Assembly: GCA_963803775.1 (NCBI GenBank)
Contig: CAWDNS010000006.1
Span: forward strand, 558,001-622,000
DNA: 64,000 nucleotides
Direction: 5' to 3'
From: JABCZH01 sp963803775
GTDB taxonomy: Bacteria; Acidobacteriota; Terriglobia; Terriglobales; Acidobacteriaceae
Positions 45,451 through 54,255 of this stretch are shown one piece after another (the stretch's first letter is position 1; every line of letters starts with the position of its first letter). The notes beneath the pieces were generated by a model. That model saw only the letters and a list, made by a program, of their open reading frames with translations. It had not been told where the DNA came from and ran no database searches. Both the position numbers and the translations under genes were made by a program.

Positions 45451-45597
45451 ATCGTGAGCCACCTTTCTCGCGCACAAAGTGGCTACACTCGAAAAATTGT
45501 TGGAAAATCGGTGGGAGCGCTTACGGGATGGCAGGTTTCAGTTATGCCATTCAGATCTGAAATCCGACGGTTTAGCCTCTGAGACAGTTTTGTCAGC

Positions 45598-47931
45598 CTA
45601 CGTCGGGACCTTCAAAATCATGTATCCGCCCAACAATGCGAAAATCAAATCCGGAGACCACGCCGCCAAAAACGGGGGCAATTGGCTGATGTTTCCCATG
45701 GCCTCGAACAATCCCGAAACCGTCCAATAGACCACCGCAATTCCCACCGCGACCGCCACTCCCGCAATGGTCCCGCGCCGTCCAGCCGAAAGCGCAAAAG
45801 GAATCGCCAGTACTGCCATCACCAAAGCAATCATGGGGAAGGCGAACTTCTTTTCCAGTTGAACCCGCAGCCGAACCACTTCAAATCCGCTCTGCTGCAA
45901 GTCACGAATATAGCGCCGCAACTCCTTGTAGCTCATCTCTGAAGATTGTTTGACTTCTTTCTTGAAATACGTCGGCGGCTCGCTGACCCCAGCGAACGTC
46001 GCCACGTCGAAGGTGTGGAAACCCTCAATAGCGGATCCACGCAGATCGCGCTCCCACCCCTGGGTGCACACCCAGCGTTGCAGCGAATCTTCCCAGTGTG
46101 CCCGCTCGGCGTAGATTCGCTGCGTCAGTCGAAACGTCTTGGGATCGAACTGAAACACTGCCAGCCGCCCAAACTGATCGCGCTCCGGATCGAACAGCTG
46201 GTAGTAGTAAATATTGGAATGCTGTCCGAAAATCCACTTCCGGTCTGGATTCAGATAAGTCTGCGTCGGCTTCCCCTTGATCTGATTCCGCAGCGCGTCC
46301 TGCCGCTTGTTGGCATGTGGCAAATAGAATTGATCGAAGAAAAACAGCGCGCAGGCCAGCACCGCGCACGCCACCAACAACGGGGTCACGATCCGGTAAA
46401 TGCTGATCCCTGTCGCTTTGATGGCCGTGACTTCATTGGTGCGCTGCATCAGACCCAGGGTGATGAGCACTGCCAGCAAAATACTCAATGGCGTAATGTT
46501 GTAAAGGAAATAAGGCGACACATTCAGCAAATACTCTCCCACCACTAAAGGCGACACCTGATTGCGCAAAATGTCTCCCAGCAACTCGAACAGGGTGAAT
46601 ACCAGCAGCAGCATCAGGAAAGTCGACAGTACCAGGGCCAGATTCACTGCGAAATCCCGCAGCACATAATCATCCAGAATCATGGGAAAGCTGGCTCTGA
46701 ACACTCGCCGCCGCGTCGAGACTCGCTCGAAAACATCTTGTGCGCGATTTGCCCGTAGGCTTCCCGTGCCATTCACCTTCAGTCGTCCTTTGAAGGGGTT
46801 TAGCCGGTCGCGCCACGCCGACACATCGAACGGCCTGCGTTCCGCGCGCCATAACAAGAAAGCTCCGCCCAAAAAGAACACCAGATCGGCCAGCCACACC
46901 CCGAAACCTGGCGAAACCTTCCCCTGCCGCGCCAGCGATATTCCCACTAAAGACACGAAGTAGTAGGCAAATACCAGCAAAATCGCGAGAACAAAACCGG
47001 TCGATTTCCCGCCCTTCTTTGACGACAGACCTAGCGGAATCCCTACCAGCGCCAAAACCAGGCAGGAAGTGGGCAGCGCGAAGCGGCGATGAAGTTCAAT
47101 CCAGTCCCAACGCGCCATGGGATTGCTCTTGTCGTGCGCCTGCCGCCACAGTTCCGTGGTCTTGAGTTGTGAAACCGGTGCTGGCTCCTGCTCTTTGCCG
47201 TTTTCCGCCTGCGGCATCGGAATCGGCATGTCGGTATGCTCAAAGGTTGAGATCTGATAGTTGCCCGGAGTTTTCGGGTCCATCTCGTGCGTCGAACCAT
47301 TGGTCAGTCGAAGATGCAGCGTGTTCGCACCCTCACTCACCAAAATTCCTTGCTCGGCCAGAGTGATGCGGGGCGACGCCGGGGTGCTGGTGTCGGCAAT
47401 AAACACCCCCTTCCACACCGCCGCTCCCTGCGCGGCCTGCACGTTCTCTACATAGAGCACGAGTTGCGGAAAGCCTTCGTAAAATACTCGTGGCTGAACT
47501 TCAAATGAGATCTGTGAGGACTTTAATTGGTCCTGCAATCGTGCCATGGCCGCCTGTGAGCGCGGCGCCACATAAACCCCATTCGCCAATGCCAGAAGCC
47601 ACGACGCTACCGCAAAAATGCAGATGATCCGCAAAAAGCTCCAAACCCCAAGCCCGCTCGCCCGCATTGCGGTGATCTCGCTGTCGGCGGCCAAACGGCC
47701 CAATCCGATCAAGATTCCGACCAGAACTCCCGCTGGAATGCTGATGGTGAGCGTTACCGGGACAATCAGGAAGAAAACCTGCGCCACGCTGGGCAAAGGA
47801 GCACTGTTACGTACCACCAATTCCAGGATTTGCCCCAGATCGCGGGTGAACAGCACAAAAGTGAAGACCCCCACTCCGATCAAAGCGTGAGTCGTTACTT
47901 CGCGCAGAATGTAGCGGGTCAGAATCCGCAT
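45598..47931 (-). CDS. Fused LptF-LptG LPS-export permease
   Basis: A 777-residue fusion of two YjgP/YjgQ permeases. The first copy runs from MRILTRYILREVTTHALIGV to about residue 360, and the second from the FPMILDDYVLRDFAVNLALVL segment near residue 410 to the end. Each copy has the permease pattern of two N-terminal helices, a jellyroll-like periplasmic domain and four further helices. In most diderms LptF and LptG are separate proteins that, with LptB, extract lipopolysaccharide from the inner membrane. The ATG at 47931 is chosen by family similarity; an upstream extension to 47991 has no support. Confidence 0.9.
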   Translation of the reverse strand: MRILTRYILREVTTHALIGVGVFTFVLFTRDLGQILELVVRNSAPLPSVAQVFFLIVPVTLTISIPAGVLVGILIGLGRLAADSEITAMRASGLGVWSFLRIICIFAVASWLLALANGVYVAPRSQAAMARLQDQLKSSQISFEVQPRVFYEGFPQLVLYVENVQAAQGAAVWKGVFIADTSTPASPRITLAEQGILVSEGANTLHLRLTNGSTHEMDPKTPGNYQISTFEHTDMPIPMPQAENGKEQEPAPVSQLKTTELWRQAHDKSNPMARWDWIELHRRFALPTSCLVLALVGIPLGLSSKKGGKSTGFVLAILLVFAYYFVSLVGISLARQGKVSPGFGVWLADLVFFLGGAFLLWRAERRPFDVSAWRDRLNPFKGRLKVNGTGSLRANRAQDVFERVSTRRRVFRASFPMILDDYVLRDFAVNLALVLSTFLMLLLVFTLFELLGDILRNQVSPLVVGEYLLNVSPYFLYNITPLSILLAVLITLGLMQRTNEVTAIKATGISIYRIVTPLLVACAVLACALFFFDQFYLPHANKRQDALRNQIKGKPTQTYLNPDRKWIFGQHSNIYYYQLFDPERDQFGRLAVFQFDPKTFRLTQRIYAERAHWEDSLQRWVCTQGWERDLRGSAIEGFHTFDVATFAGVSEPPTYFKKEVKQSSEMSYKELRRYIRDLQQSGFEVVRLRVQLEKKFAFPMIALVMAVLAIPFALSAGRRGTIAGVAVAVGIAVVYWTVSGLFEAMGNISQLPPFLAAWSPDLIFALLGGYMILKVPT

Positions 47932-48075
47932 GAGGCGCCGATGCCTGAGTCTAGCATGCACTCCGAGATTGGCATTCCATCTGCATACCAAAAATGCAGT
48001 AGTCCTCGTCTTACCCCTCGGGCGAGCGGAAAGAGCGGAAAAGATAAGGACGGCCCTCCCCTATTGAGATGTCCA

Positions 48076-48315
48076 TTGGTGCTACGCGTAGATGATGCTG
48101 ATGATATTCTGAGGTTTTACCAGGCTCTCCTCGGCAGATCTGGATATGCCGTGATCGTGGCCGAGGACGGCTCCGAAGCCTTGCAGCTTTATCGCTCTGC
48201 CACTCGTCCAATCGATGCCGTCATTCTTGACTACCAGATGCCCGGCATGACTGGACTGGAATTGGCGATCTCGTTGAAAGACCTCAATCCTGAACTGCCG
48301 ATCATGTCGGCTTGA
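48076..48315 (+). pseudogene. Response-regulator receiver fragment
   Basis: About 79 residues of a receiver domain: LVLRVDDADDILRFYQALLG carries the acidic pair, and IDAVILDYQMPGMTGLELAI the phospho-acceptor Asp. The frame ends at PIMSA and a stop, before the conserved Thr and Lys. A one-base deletion near 48314 would extend the frame by some 25 residues. The start is unclear: TTG at 48076 or GTG at 48079. It is either a truncated remnant or another indel victim. Confidence 0.55.
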
Positions 48316-48441
48316 ACTTCTACTCGGCCAACGTGTGCCGCGCGCTGATTTAACCATTGAAAGCGCCGTGCCCGCCGCTTCCTAGTCCGCTCTTAGCCAA
48401 GGGATATGTCGATTGCGCCGGTACTTCGGCAGTGATGCCGA

Positions 48442-50375
48442 TCACTCGGCTTTCAGATACAGCGCCGACAGCGGCGGCAGGGTCAAATTCAGTGAATGCG
48501 ATCGTCCGTGCGAGGGTAGATCCTCAGCCTGCACCCCGCCCATATTGCCCATGCCGCTGCCTCCGTATTCCGCGGCGTCACTGTTCAGCAACTCCCGCCA
48601 AAAACCGCCGCTAGGAACTCCCAGCCGGTAGCCAACCCGCGGGACTGGGGTGAAGTTACACACCACAACAACGTTTCCTGTCGGCCTTTCCCTTGCGCAG
48701 TAGAGAAATCGTGCTCGACAAGCTGTCGTTGCAGTCAATCCACTCAAAGCCGCCCGCCTCATTGTCCATCTCGTGCAACTCAGGATACTTCCGGTAAAGC
48801 CGATTCAACTGCTCTACCCAGTTCTGCATGCCACGGTGCAAGGGATATTGCAAAACGTGCCACTCCAGGCTGGTGTCGTGTGCCCACTCGCTCACCTGGC
48901 CGAATTCGTCGCCCATGAAAAGCATTTTCTTGCCCGGCTGTGCGAACATGTATCCGAACAGCAGGCGCAGATTGGCGAATTTCTGCCATTCATCTCCTGG
49001 CATTTTCCGATGAGCGATCCTTTGCCGTGCACCACTTCATCGTGCGACAGCGGCAAAACAAAATTCTCCGTGAAGCCGTACAGCATGCGGAACGTCAACT
49101 GGTTGTGATGAAACTTGCGGTGGATGGGATCGTGCGCGAAATATTCAGCGTGTCGTGCATCCATCCCATATCCCATTTCAAACCAAAGCCCAGGCCTCCA
49201 ACATAGATCGGGCGCGAAACCATCGGCCAAGCCGTTGATTCTTCCGCAATCGTCTGAATGCCCGGATGCTCTCCGTAGGCCTCCTGATTGAATTGACGCA
49301 AGAATTCAATCGCCTCCAGGTTCTCCCGTCCGCCATACTGGTTGGGTAGCCACTCGCCTTCCTTGCGCGAGTAGTCGAGATAAAGCATCGAGGCCACGGC
49401 ATCCACTCTCAACCCATCGGCGTGGTATTTGTCCAGCCAGAACATTGCGCTCGACAGCAGAGAAGCTGCGTACTTCGTTGCGTCCATAGTTGAAGATGTA
49501 GCGTCTTCCAGTCGGGATGAAAGCCCTGGCGCGAATCGGCGTGCTCAAACAGATGCGTGCCGTCGAAATACGCCAGCCCATGTCCGTCAGAAGGGAAGTG
49601 CGAAGGCACCCAATCGAGGATTACTCCAATGCCATGCTGATGCAGGTAGTCCACCAGATACATGAAATCCTGAGGTCGTGCCGTAGCGTGCGGTAGGAGC
49701 AAAGTATCCGGTCGTCTGATATCCCCAGGAACCGTAGAACGGATGCTCCATCACCGGCAAAACTCGCACGTGGGTAAACCCCAGGCGATTGACATACTCC
49801 GCCAGCCGCGGCGCCAATTCGCGATAGGTCAGAGGCCGGTTGTGTTCTTCCGGCACCCGCATCCAGGAGCCAAGATGCACTTCATAAATGGAAATCGGCG
49901 CATGCAGCGAATTCTTCTCTTGGCGCTGCGCCATCCACGCATCGTCCGCCCAGTCATACTCTAGGTCCCACACCACCGACGCGGTTCGCGGCGGCTTCTC
50001 ATGCAGCACTCCAAACGGATCGGCTTTGTCGCCCACATACCCGTTGTGTCGCGAAACAATATGAAACTTATATAACGCCCCTTTTGTCACTCCAGGGACA
50101 AATCCCTCCCATACGCCCGAATTCCCGCGGGCCTGCAACTGATGCGTTTGCGGATCCCAGCGGTTGAAACTGCCAATCACCGACACTTCGCGCGCATTCG
50201 GAGCCCATACGCTGAAACAGACGCCCGGTTCATCCCCAGCGTCGGTTAGGTGCGCGCCCAGTTTGTTGTAAGCGCGATAATGCCGGCCCTCGTTGAAAAG
50301 ATGGAGGTCCGCCGCGCTCAGCAAACTAACATCGCCGCGAACGCCCGCTCCCGAGCTTTCAATCGTCTTCGCCAT
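48442..50375 (-). pseudogene. glgB: 1,4-alpha-glucan branching enzyme, broken by about six frameshifts
   Basis: Assembled from successive frames, this is a complete glycogen branching enzyme. The CBM48-type N-terminal domain and the start of the GH13 barrel are in 49695-50375 (VCFSVWAPNAREVSVIGSFN). Then come the GH13 pieces: QHGIGVILDWVPSHFPSD, GLRVDAVASMLYLDYSRKEG with the nucleophile Asp, IAEESTAWP with the acid Glu, and LPLSHDEVVHGKGSLI with the third Asp. The C-terminal pieces end VVVCNFTPVPRVGYRLGVPS and SALYLKAE at 48442. Frame changes fall near 49690, 49550, 49490, 49180, 49010 and 48730. Every catalytic motif survives, so sequence error is likelier than decay. Confidence 0.8.
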
Positions 50376-50399
50376 ATTCAGTCATCTCTAGTTTACAGG

Positions 50400-51854
50400 A
50401 TGCTCTCGGAGGCGTGTCTATCCGTGGTAATCTTCGGCTGGCAGTCGATTGATCCGCCTTCATCCGTGAGAATACCTGGCCAAAAGATTTTTCTGGTGTT
50501 GATCTTGTCGTCCCTCGCATGGATGCAATCTGCGGCTCCAACAGAGAAGAAAATCTCTCCTAAAGAGGCCGAGGAACTCTTCCACGACGTTGATAAGATC
50601 CTCCAATTTGTCAGCAAAGATTCGGGTTTGCCGATCAAACACGAGGTTAAACGCCAGCTTGTCAGCCGCGATCAGGTGGTCAGCTACCTGGAAAAGTCCA
50701 TGGCCGAGGACAAAGACGCGCAACGCTTGCGCCGCTCCGAGTTGGTGTTGAAAAAGTTCGGCCTTATCCCCCGGGACTTCGATCTCCAGGGTTTCCTGCT
50801 GACCCTGCTGCGCGAACAAGTAGCGGGCTACTACGACGCCAAAACCAGAACCGTGAACCTGCTCGATTGGCTCGATGCCGAACAGCAGCGTCCGGTGCTC
50901 GCACATGAACTGACTCACGCCTTGCAAGACCAGTCCTTCGACTTGGACAAATGGCTCAAGGACACTGACATCAACGATCAGAAAGAGCCAACCGCCGCCG
51001 ACATCGAGGAAGACGAAGTCAGCGAAGCCAGGCAGGCGGTCGTCGAGGGCCAGGCCACGCTCACCCTTGTCGACTACATGCTTGAGCCCACCGGGCAGTC
51101 GCTGTTGGGTTCGCCTCAGATCGCCAAAGCGTTAGAAGAGGGAATGCTGGTCGGTACAGCCGATTCGGTGCAGTTCAAGAATGCTCCGATTTATCTCAAG
51201 GAATCGCTGACCTTTCCCTATCGCTATGGTTTGGATTTCGAAGCCGAACTGCTGCGTAGCGGCGGGAAGCAAAAAGCATTTGCGGAAACTTTCACCAATC
51301 CACCGCGAAGCACGCGACAGATCATGGAGCCGAAGACATATCTTTCCGGCGAGCGGCTCGAACCTCTGCGGCTGCCGGATTTCGATCACGACTTCAAGAA
51401 CTTCGACCGTTTCGATATTGGCGCGGTCGGAGAATTCAACGTTGCCCTACTCGCGGACGAGTACGCCGGGGTCGCAGCTTCGCACGCCATCTATCCCCAT
51501 TGGCGAGGCGGTTACTACTACGCCGCCCGGCCAAAAGGCGATGCGACCGCGCCTTTGGACGTGCTCTATTTTTCCCGCTGGTCGGATCCAGAAAGTGCGT
51601 CGAAGTTCGCGGCCATTTATGCGGGAGGGTTGGAGAAAAGATACAAACATGTACACCAGGTCGAGGAAAACACGACCAACGATGTTACCGAGTTGCCGAA
51701 GCTAGAAACTCTCACCGGCACTCATACCTGGCTAACCGAAGAGGGCCCGGTAGTGATGGTTGTACAAGCGAATGACATTCTGATTACCGAGAGCTTCGAC
51801 CAGGCTACCACCGAGCGCCTGGAACAGGAACTGCTCGCACTGGCTGCAAAATAG
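50400..51854 (+). CDS. Exported HExxH protein, putative zinc metallopeptidase
   Basis: A 484-residue protein starting at the ATG at 50400; an in-frame GTG at 50466 would give a neater signal peptide (IPGQKIFLVLILSSLAWMQS). A zinc-type motif sits in VLAHELTHALQDQSFDL, and a Glu that could serve as third ligand lies about 40 residues on (EARQAVVEGQATLTLVDY). The remaining sequence (FDFD-type patches, then RGGYYYAARPKGD) is not recognised. It is divergent from glgB with a 24-base gap. Confidence 0.75.
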   Translation: MLSEACLSVVIFGWQSIDPPSSVRIPGQKIFLVLILSSLAWMQSAAPTEKKISPKEAEELFHDVDKILQFVSKDSGLPIKHEVKRQLVSRDQVVSYLEKSMAEDKDAQRLRRSELVLKKFGLIPRDFDLQGFLLTLLREQVAGYYDAKTRTVNLLDWLDAEQQRPVLAHELTHALQDQSFDLDKWLKDTDINDQKEPTAADIEEDEVSEARQAVVEGQATLTLVDYMLEPTGQSLLGSPQIAKALEEGMLVGTADSVQFKNAPIYLKESLTFPYRYGLDFEAELLRSGGKQKAFAETFTNPPRSTRQIMEPKTYLSGERLEPLRLPDFDHDFKNFDRFDIGAVGEFNVALLADEYAGVAASHAIYPHWRGGYYYAARPKGDATAPLDVLYFSRWSDPESASKFAAIYAGGLEKRYKHVHQVEENTTNDVTELPKLETLTGTHTWLTEEGPVVMVVQANDILITESFDQATTERLEQELLALAAK

Positions 51855-51885
51855 CTATTTCTGGAATTCCCCCGAACTGATACAA

Positions 51886-51903
51886 TGTATTACATGTAAT
51901 ACA
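51886..51903. promoter_or_regulatory. Perfect 18-bp palindrome, candidate toxin-antitoxin operator
   Basis: TGTATTACATGTAATACA is an exact inverted repeat 13 bases upstream of the antitoxin ATG. It directly follows a TACAAT -10-like hexamer (51881-51886, sharing its last T), so a bound dimer would block the promoter, as in RHH-controlled toxin-antitoxin operons. Confidence 0.65.
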
Positions 51904-51916
51904 GGAGCCGTTTTTC

Positions 51917-52129
51917 ATGTTGACAGTACGCTTGACTCCACAGATGGAGACTAGACTAGCTCGGTTGGCCAAACGAACTGGCCGCTCGAAGTCGCATTAC
52001 GCAAAGCAGGCGATCGCCGAATTCCTGGACGATCAGGAAGATTATCTAATTGCGATCTCGCGGCTTGAGGACGACTTGCCTTCAATTCCTCTCGACAAGG
52101 TGGCAAAGCGCCTTGGCCTGGACCGCTAG
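51917..52129 (+). CDS. RHH-type antitoxin of a toxin-antitoxin pair
   Basis: A 70-residue protein with an N-terminal ribbon-helix-helix (MLTVRLTPQMETRLARLAKR, then TGRSKSHYAKQAIAEFLDD) and a C-terminal segment that would wrap the toxin (DYLIAISRLEDDLPSIPLDK). A strong ribosome site (AGGAG) lies before the ATG. The toxin overlaps its 3' end by 17 bases. By family, it neutralises the toxin and represses the operon through the palindrome upstream. Confidence 0.88.
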   Translation: MLTVRLTPQMETRLARLAKRTGRSKSHYAKQAIAEFLDDQEDYLIAISRLEDDLPSIPLDKVAKRLGLDR

Positions 52130-52379
52130 TTTCGACCCTCGCGCCTTGAAAGAGCTGGAGAGCCTGGATCGTGTCGTGCAGAAACGAGTTGTGTCTTACC
52201 TTCAGACACGCGTTCTGGAAAAAGGTAAGCCCCGCGACCTGGGTAAACCGTTGACCGGGGACAAGGGTGGACTGTGGCGTTATCGCATCGGCGATTTCCG
52301 GCTAATCTGCCGTCTCGATGATGAAGCGCAGAGAGTACTCATCTTGCGGGTCGCGCACCGCAAAGAGGCGTACCGCTAA
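52113..52379 (+). CDS. RelE/ParE-family toxin
   Basis: An 88-residue toxin starting at a TTG at 52113, which gives a start of (M)AWTASFDPRALKELESLD, the usual RelE N-terminus. The GLWRYRIGDFRLICRLDDEA and LILRVAHRKEAYR motifs are typical of RelE-type mRNA interferases; the Arg and His/Lys residues are candidate catalytic positions. It overlaps the antitoxin by 17 bases, a standard coupling. Confidence 0.87.
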   Translation: MAWTASFDPRALKELESLDRVVQKRVVSYLQTRVLEKGKPRDLGKPLTGDKGGLWRYRIGDFRLICRLDDEAQRVLILRVAHRKEAYR

Positions 52380-52448
52380 GTCTGGTACCGCGCCGCTTCT
52401 GTATAATCTCCATTCGCCTTCATAACATAACGTTCGTAGAGGACACTC

Positions 52449-53331
52449 TTGTCACAAGCGGAAATCGGCATTATCGGCGGCAGCGGGCTTTATTCCATGC
52501 CCGGATTCACCGACCCCAAAGAACTGCGCCTGCAAACTCCCTTCGGCGCGTCCGTCCGACGCCTACGTTCTCGGTACGCTGGCAGGACCGCAAGGTCGCA
52601 TTTCTGGCCGCGTCACGGTCGCGGTCATCGCATTTCTCCCAGCGAGCTCAACTTTCGCGCCAACATATACGGCTTCAAACAACTCGGCGTGGAGCGCATC
52701 GTCTCGCTCTCCGCCGTGGGGTCGTTGAAGGAAGAGCATCAGCCGCTGGACTTCGTCATTCCTGACCAGTTTTTCGACCGCACTCGCCATCGCATCGACA
52801 CTTTTTTCGGCGACGGCGTGGTCGCCCACATCGCTTTCGCCGATCCCATCTGCGCCGAAGATGGCCGATGTTGTCGTAGGCGCCTGCCGAAGGTCGGCGT
52901 CAACGGCAAACGCGGCGGCACCTATGTTTGCATGGAAGGTCCGCAGTTCTCCACCAAAGCCGAATCGAATCGTGTACCGCAGCTGGGGCATGGATGTCAT
53001 CGGCATGACCAACTTGCAGGAGGCCAGACTGGCGCGCGAAGCCGAGATTTGCTATGTGACCGTCGCCATGGTGACTGATTACGACTGCTGGCATCCGCGA
53101 CCACGATTCGGTGACCGTCGATCAGATCGTCGCCGTGCTGCTGAAAAATGCGGAAAACGCCTGCAACGTGGTGCGCGAGACGGTTGCCGCCATGCCGGCG
53201 GGCGAAGCTGCAAGTGCGGCTCGGCATTGGCCAATGCCATCCTGACCGACCGTAACAAGATCCCCGCGGCCACGCGGCGACAGATTGAAACTGATCCTCG
53301 GATAAATACCTGGAAGGCAAAACGGGCATGA
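52449..53331 (+). pseudogene. mtnP: S-methyl-5'-thioadenosine phosphorylase, broken by multiple indels
   Basis: Piecewise this is MtnP, which phosphorolyses methylthioadenosine in polyamine and methionine salvage. The pieces are IGIIGGSGLYSMPGF (start), HGRGHRISPSELNFRANIYG, VSLSAVGSLKEEHQPLDFVI, PDQFFDRTRHRIDTFFGDGV, GGTYVCMEGPQFSTKAESN and, in another frame, DVIGMTNLQEARLAREAEI and YVTVAMVTDYDCWH. Frames change near 52553, 52587, 52610, 52860-52880, 52975, 53095, 53210 and at a GGG run near 53325. The start is a TTG at 52449. All conserved blocks survive, pointing to sequence error. Confidence 0.75.
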
Positions 53332-54255
53332 GCATTGCTCGTCGTTGGTTCGGTTGCTTTCGACTACCATCGCAACGCCTTCCGGCCGAGCGGCAGAACA
53401 TCCTCGGCGGATCGGCTACTTATTTCTCCCTCGCCGCCAGCTACTTCACCGAGGTGCGCGTCGTCGCCGTGGTCGGCGAGGACTTCACCGCCGAGCACGA
53501 AAACGTCTTCAAGAAGCGCGGCATCGACACGCGTGGCATTGAGCATGCCAAAGGCAAGACTTTTCGCTGGGGCGGCCAATATCTCGAGAACCTGAACGAG
53601 GCCAAAACCGATTTCACCGAGCTGAACGTTTTCGAGCGATTTCAGCCGCGCATTCCCGCCGAATACATGGATTCGAAATTTCTGTTCCTGGGCAATATTC
53701 GACCCACGCCTGCAAGCCGCCGTCCGCCGCAAAATGAACCACGTGCAACTGACCGGCGGCGACACCATGAACTTCTGGATCGAGGGCGCACGGGCCGAAC
53801 TGCTGGAGACTTTAAAGCTCATCGACGTGTTGCTGATCAATGACGGCGAGGCCAAAATGCTGGCGGCGGAGAACAATCTGCCGCGCGCTGCGCGGAAGGT
53901 GCTGGCCATGGGACCGCAGGCGCTGGTCATCAAGCATGGGGAATACGGTGCGACAATTTTCTTCCGCGAAGGTGCGTTCGGCATCGGACGCCATCCCTTC
54001 CGCGCTCCCGCCCTGCCTATTGACGAAGTAAAAGATCCCACCGGCGCCGGCGACTCTTTTGCCGGAGGCTTCATGGGATACATCGCGTCTCAGGAGATCT
54101 CAATCGCGAAGTGCTGAAGCGAGCGCTGTTTTACGGCGGAGTGATGGGATCATTCGCCGTCGAACGTTTCGGTACCGAGCGGCTGCAGAACGCTGACTCG
54201 CGAGGAAATCGAATCTCGCTTTGAAATATTCCGCGAACTCACTCACCTGGAATGA
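53328..54255 (+). pseudogene. PfkB-family sugar or nucleoside kinase, broken by multiple indels
   Basis: A PfkB-type kinase can be followed from the ATG at 53328, which overlaps the mtnP end. The first part reads MSILVVGSVAFDTIATPSG once three extra bases are dropped, then LGGSATYFSLAASYFTEVRV and GQYLENLNEAKTDFTELNVF. A second frame carries VQLTGGDTMNFWIEGARAEL and the catalytic DPTGAGDSFAGGFMGYIA, in which the Asp of GAGDSF is the base. A third frame carries the tail to a stop at 54255. Position next to mtnP hints at methylthioribose or adenosine salvage, but the substrate is not determined. Confidence 0.72.

Noticed and set aside
47830..48075. N-terminal extension of the receiver fragment
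   Set aside because: The frame upstream of 48076 runs antisense to the start of the LptFG gene and has no receiver similarity; only the part from about 48076 is convincing.
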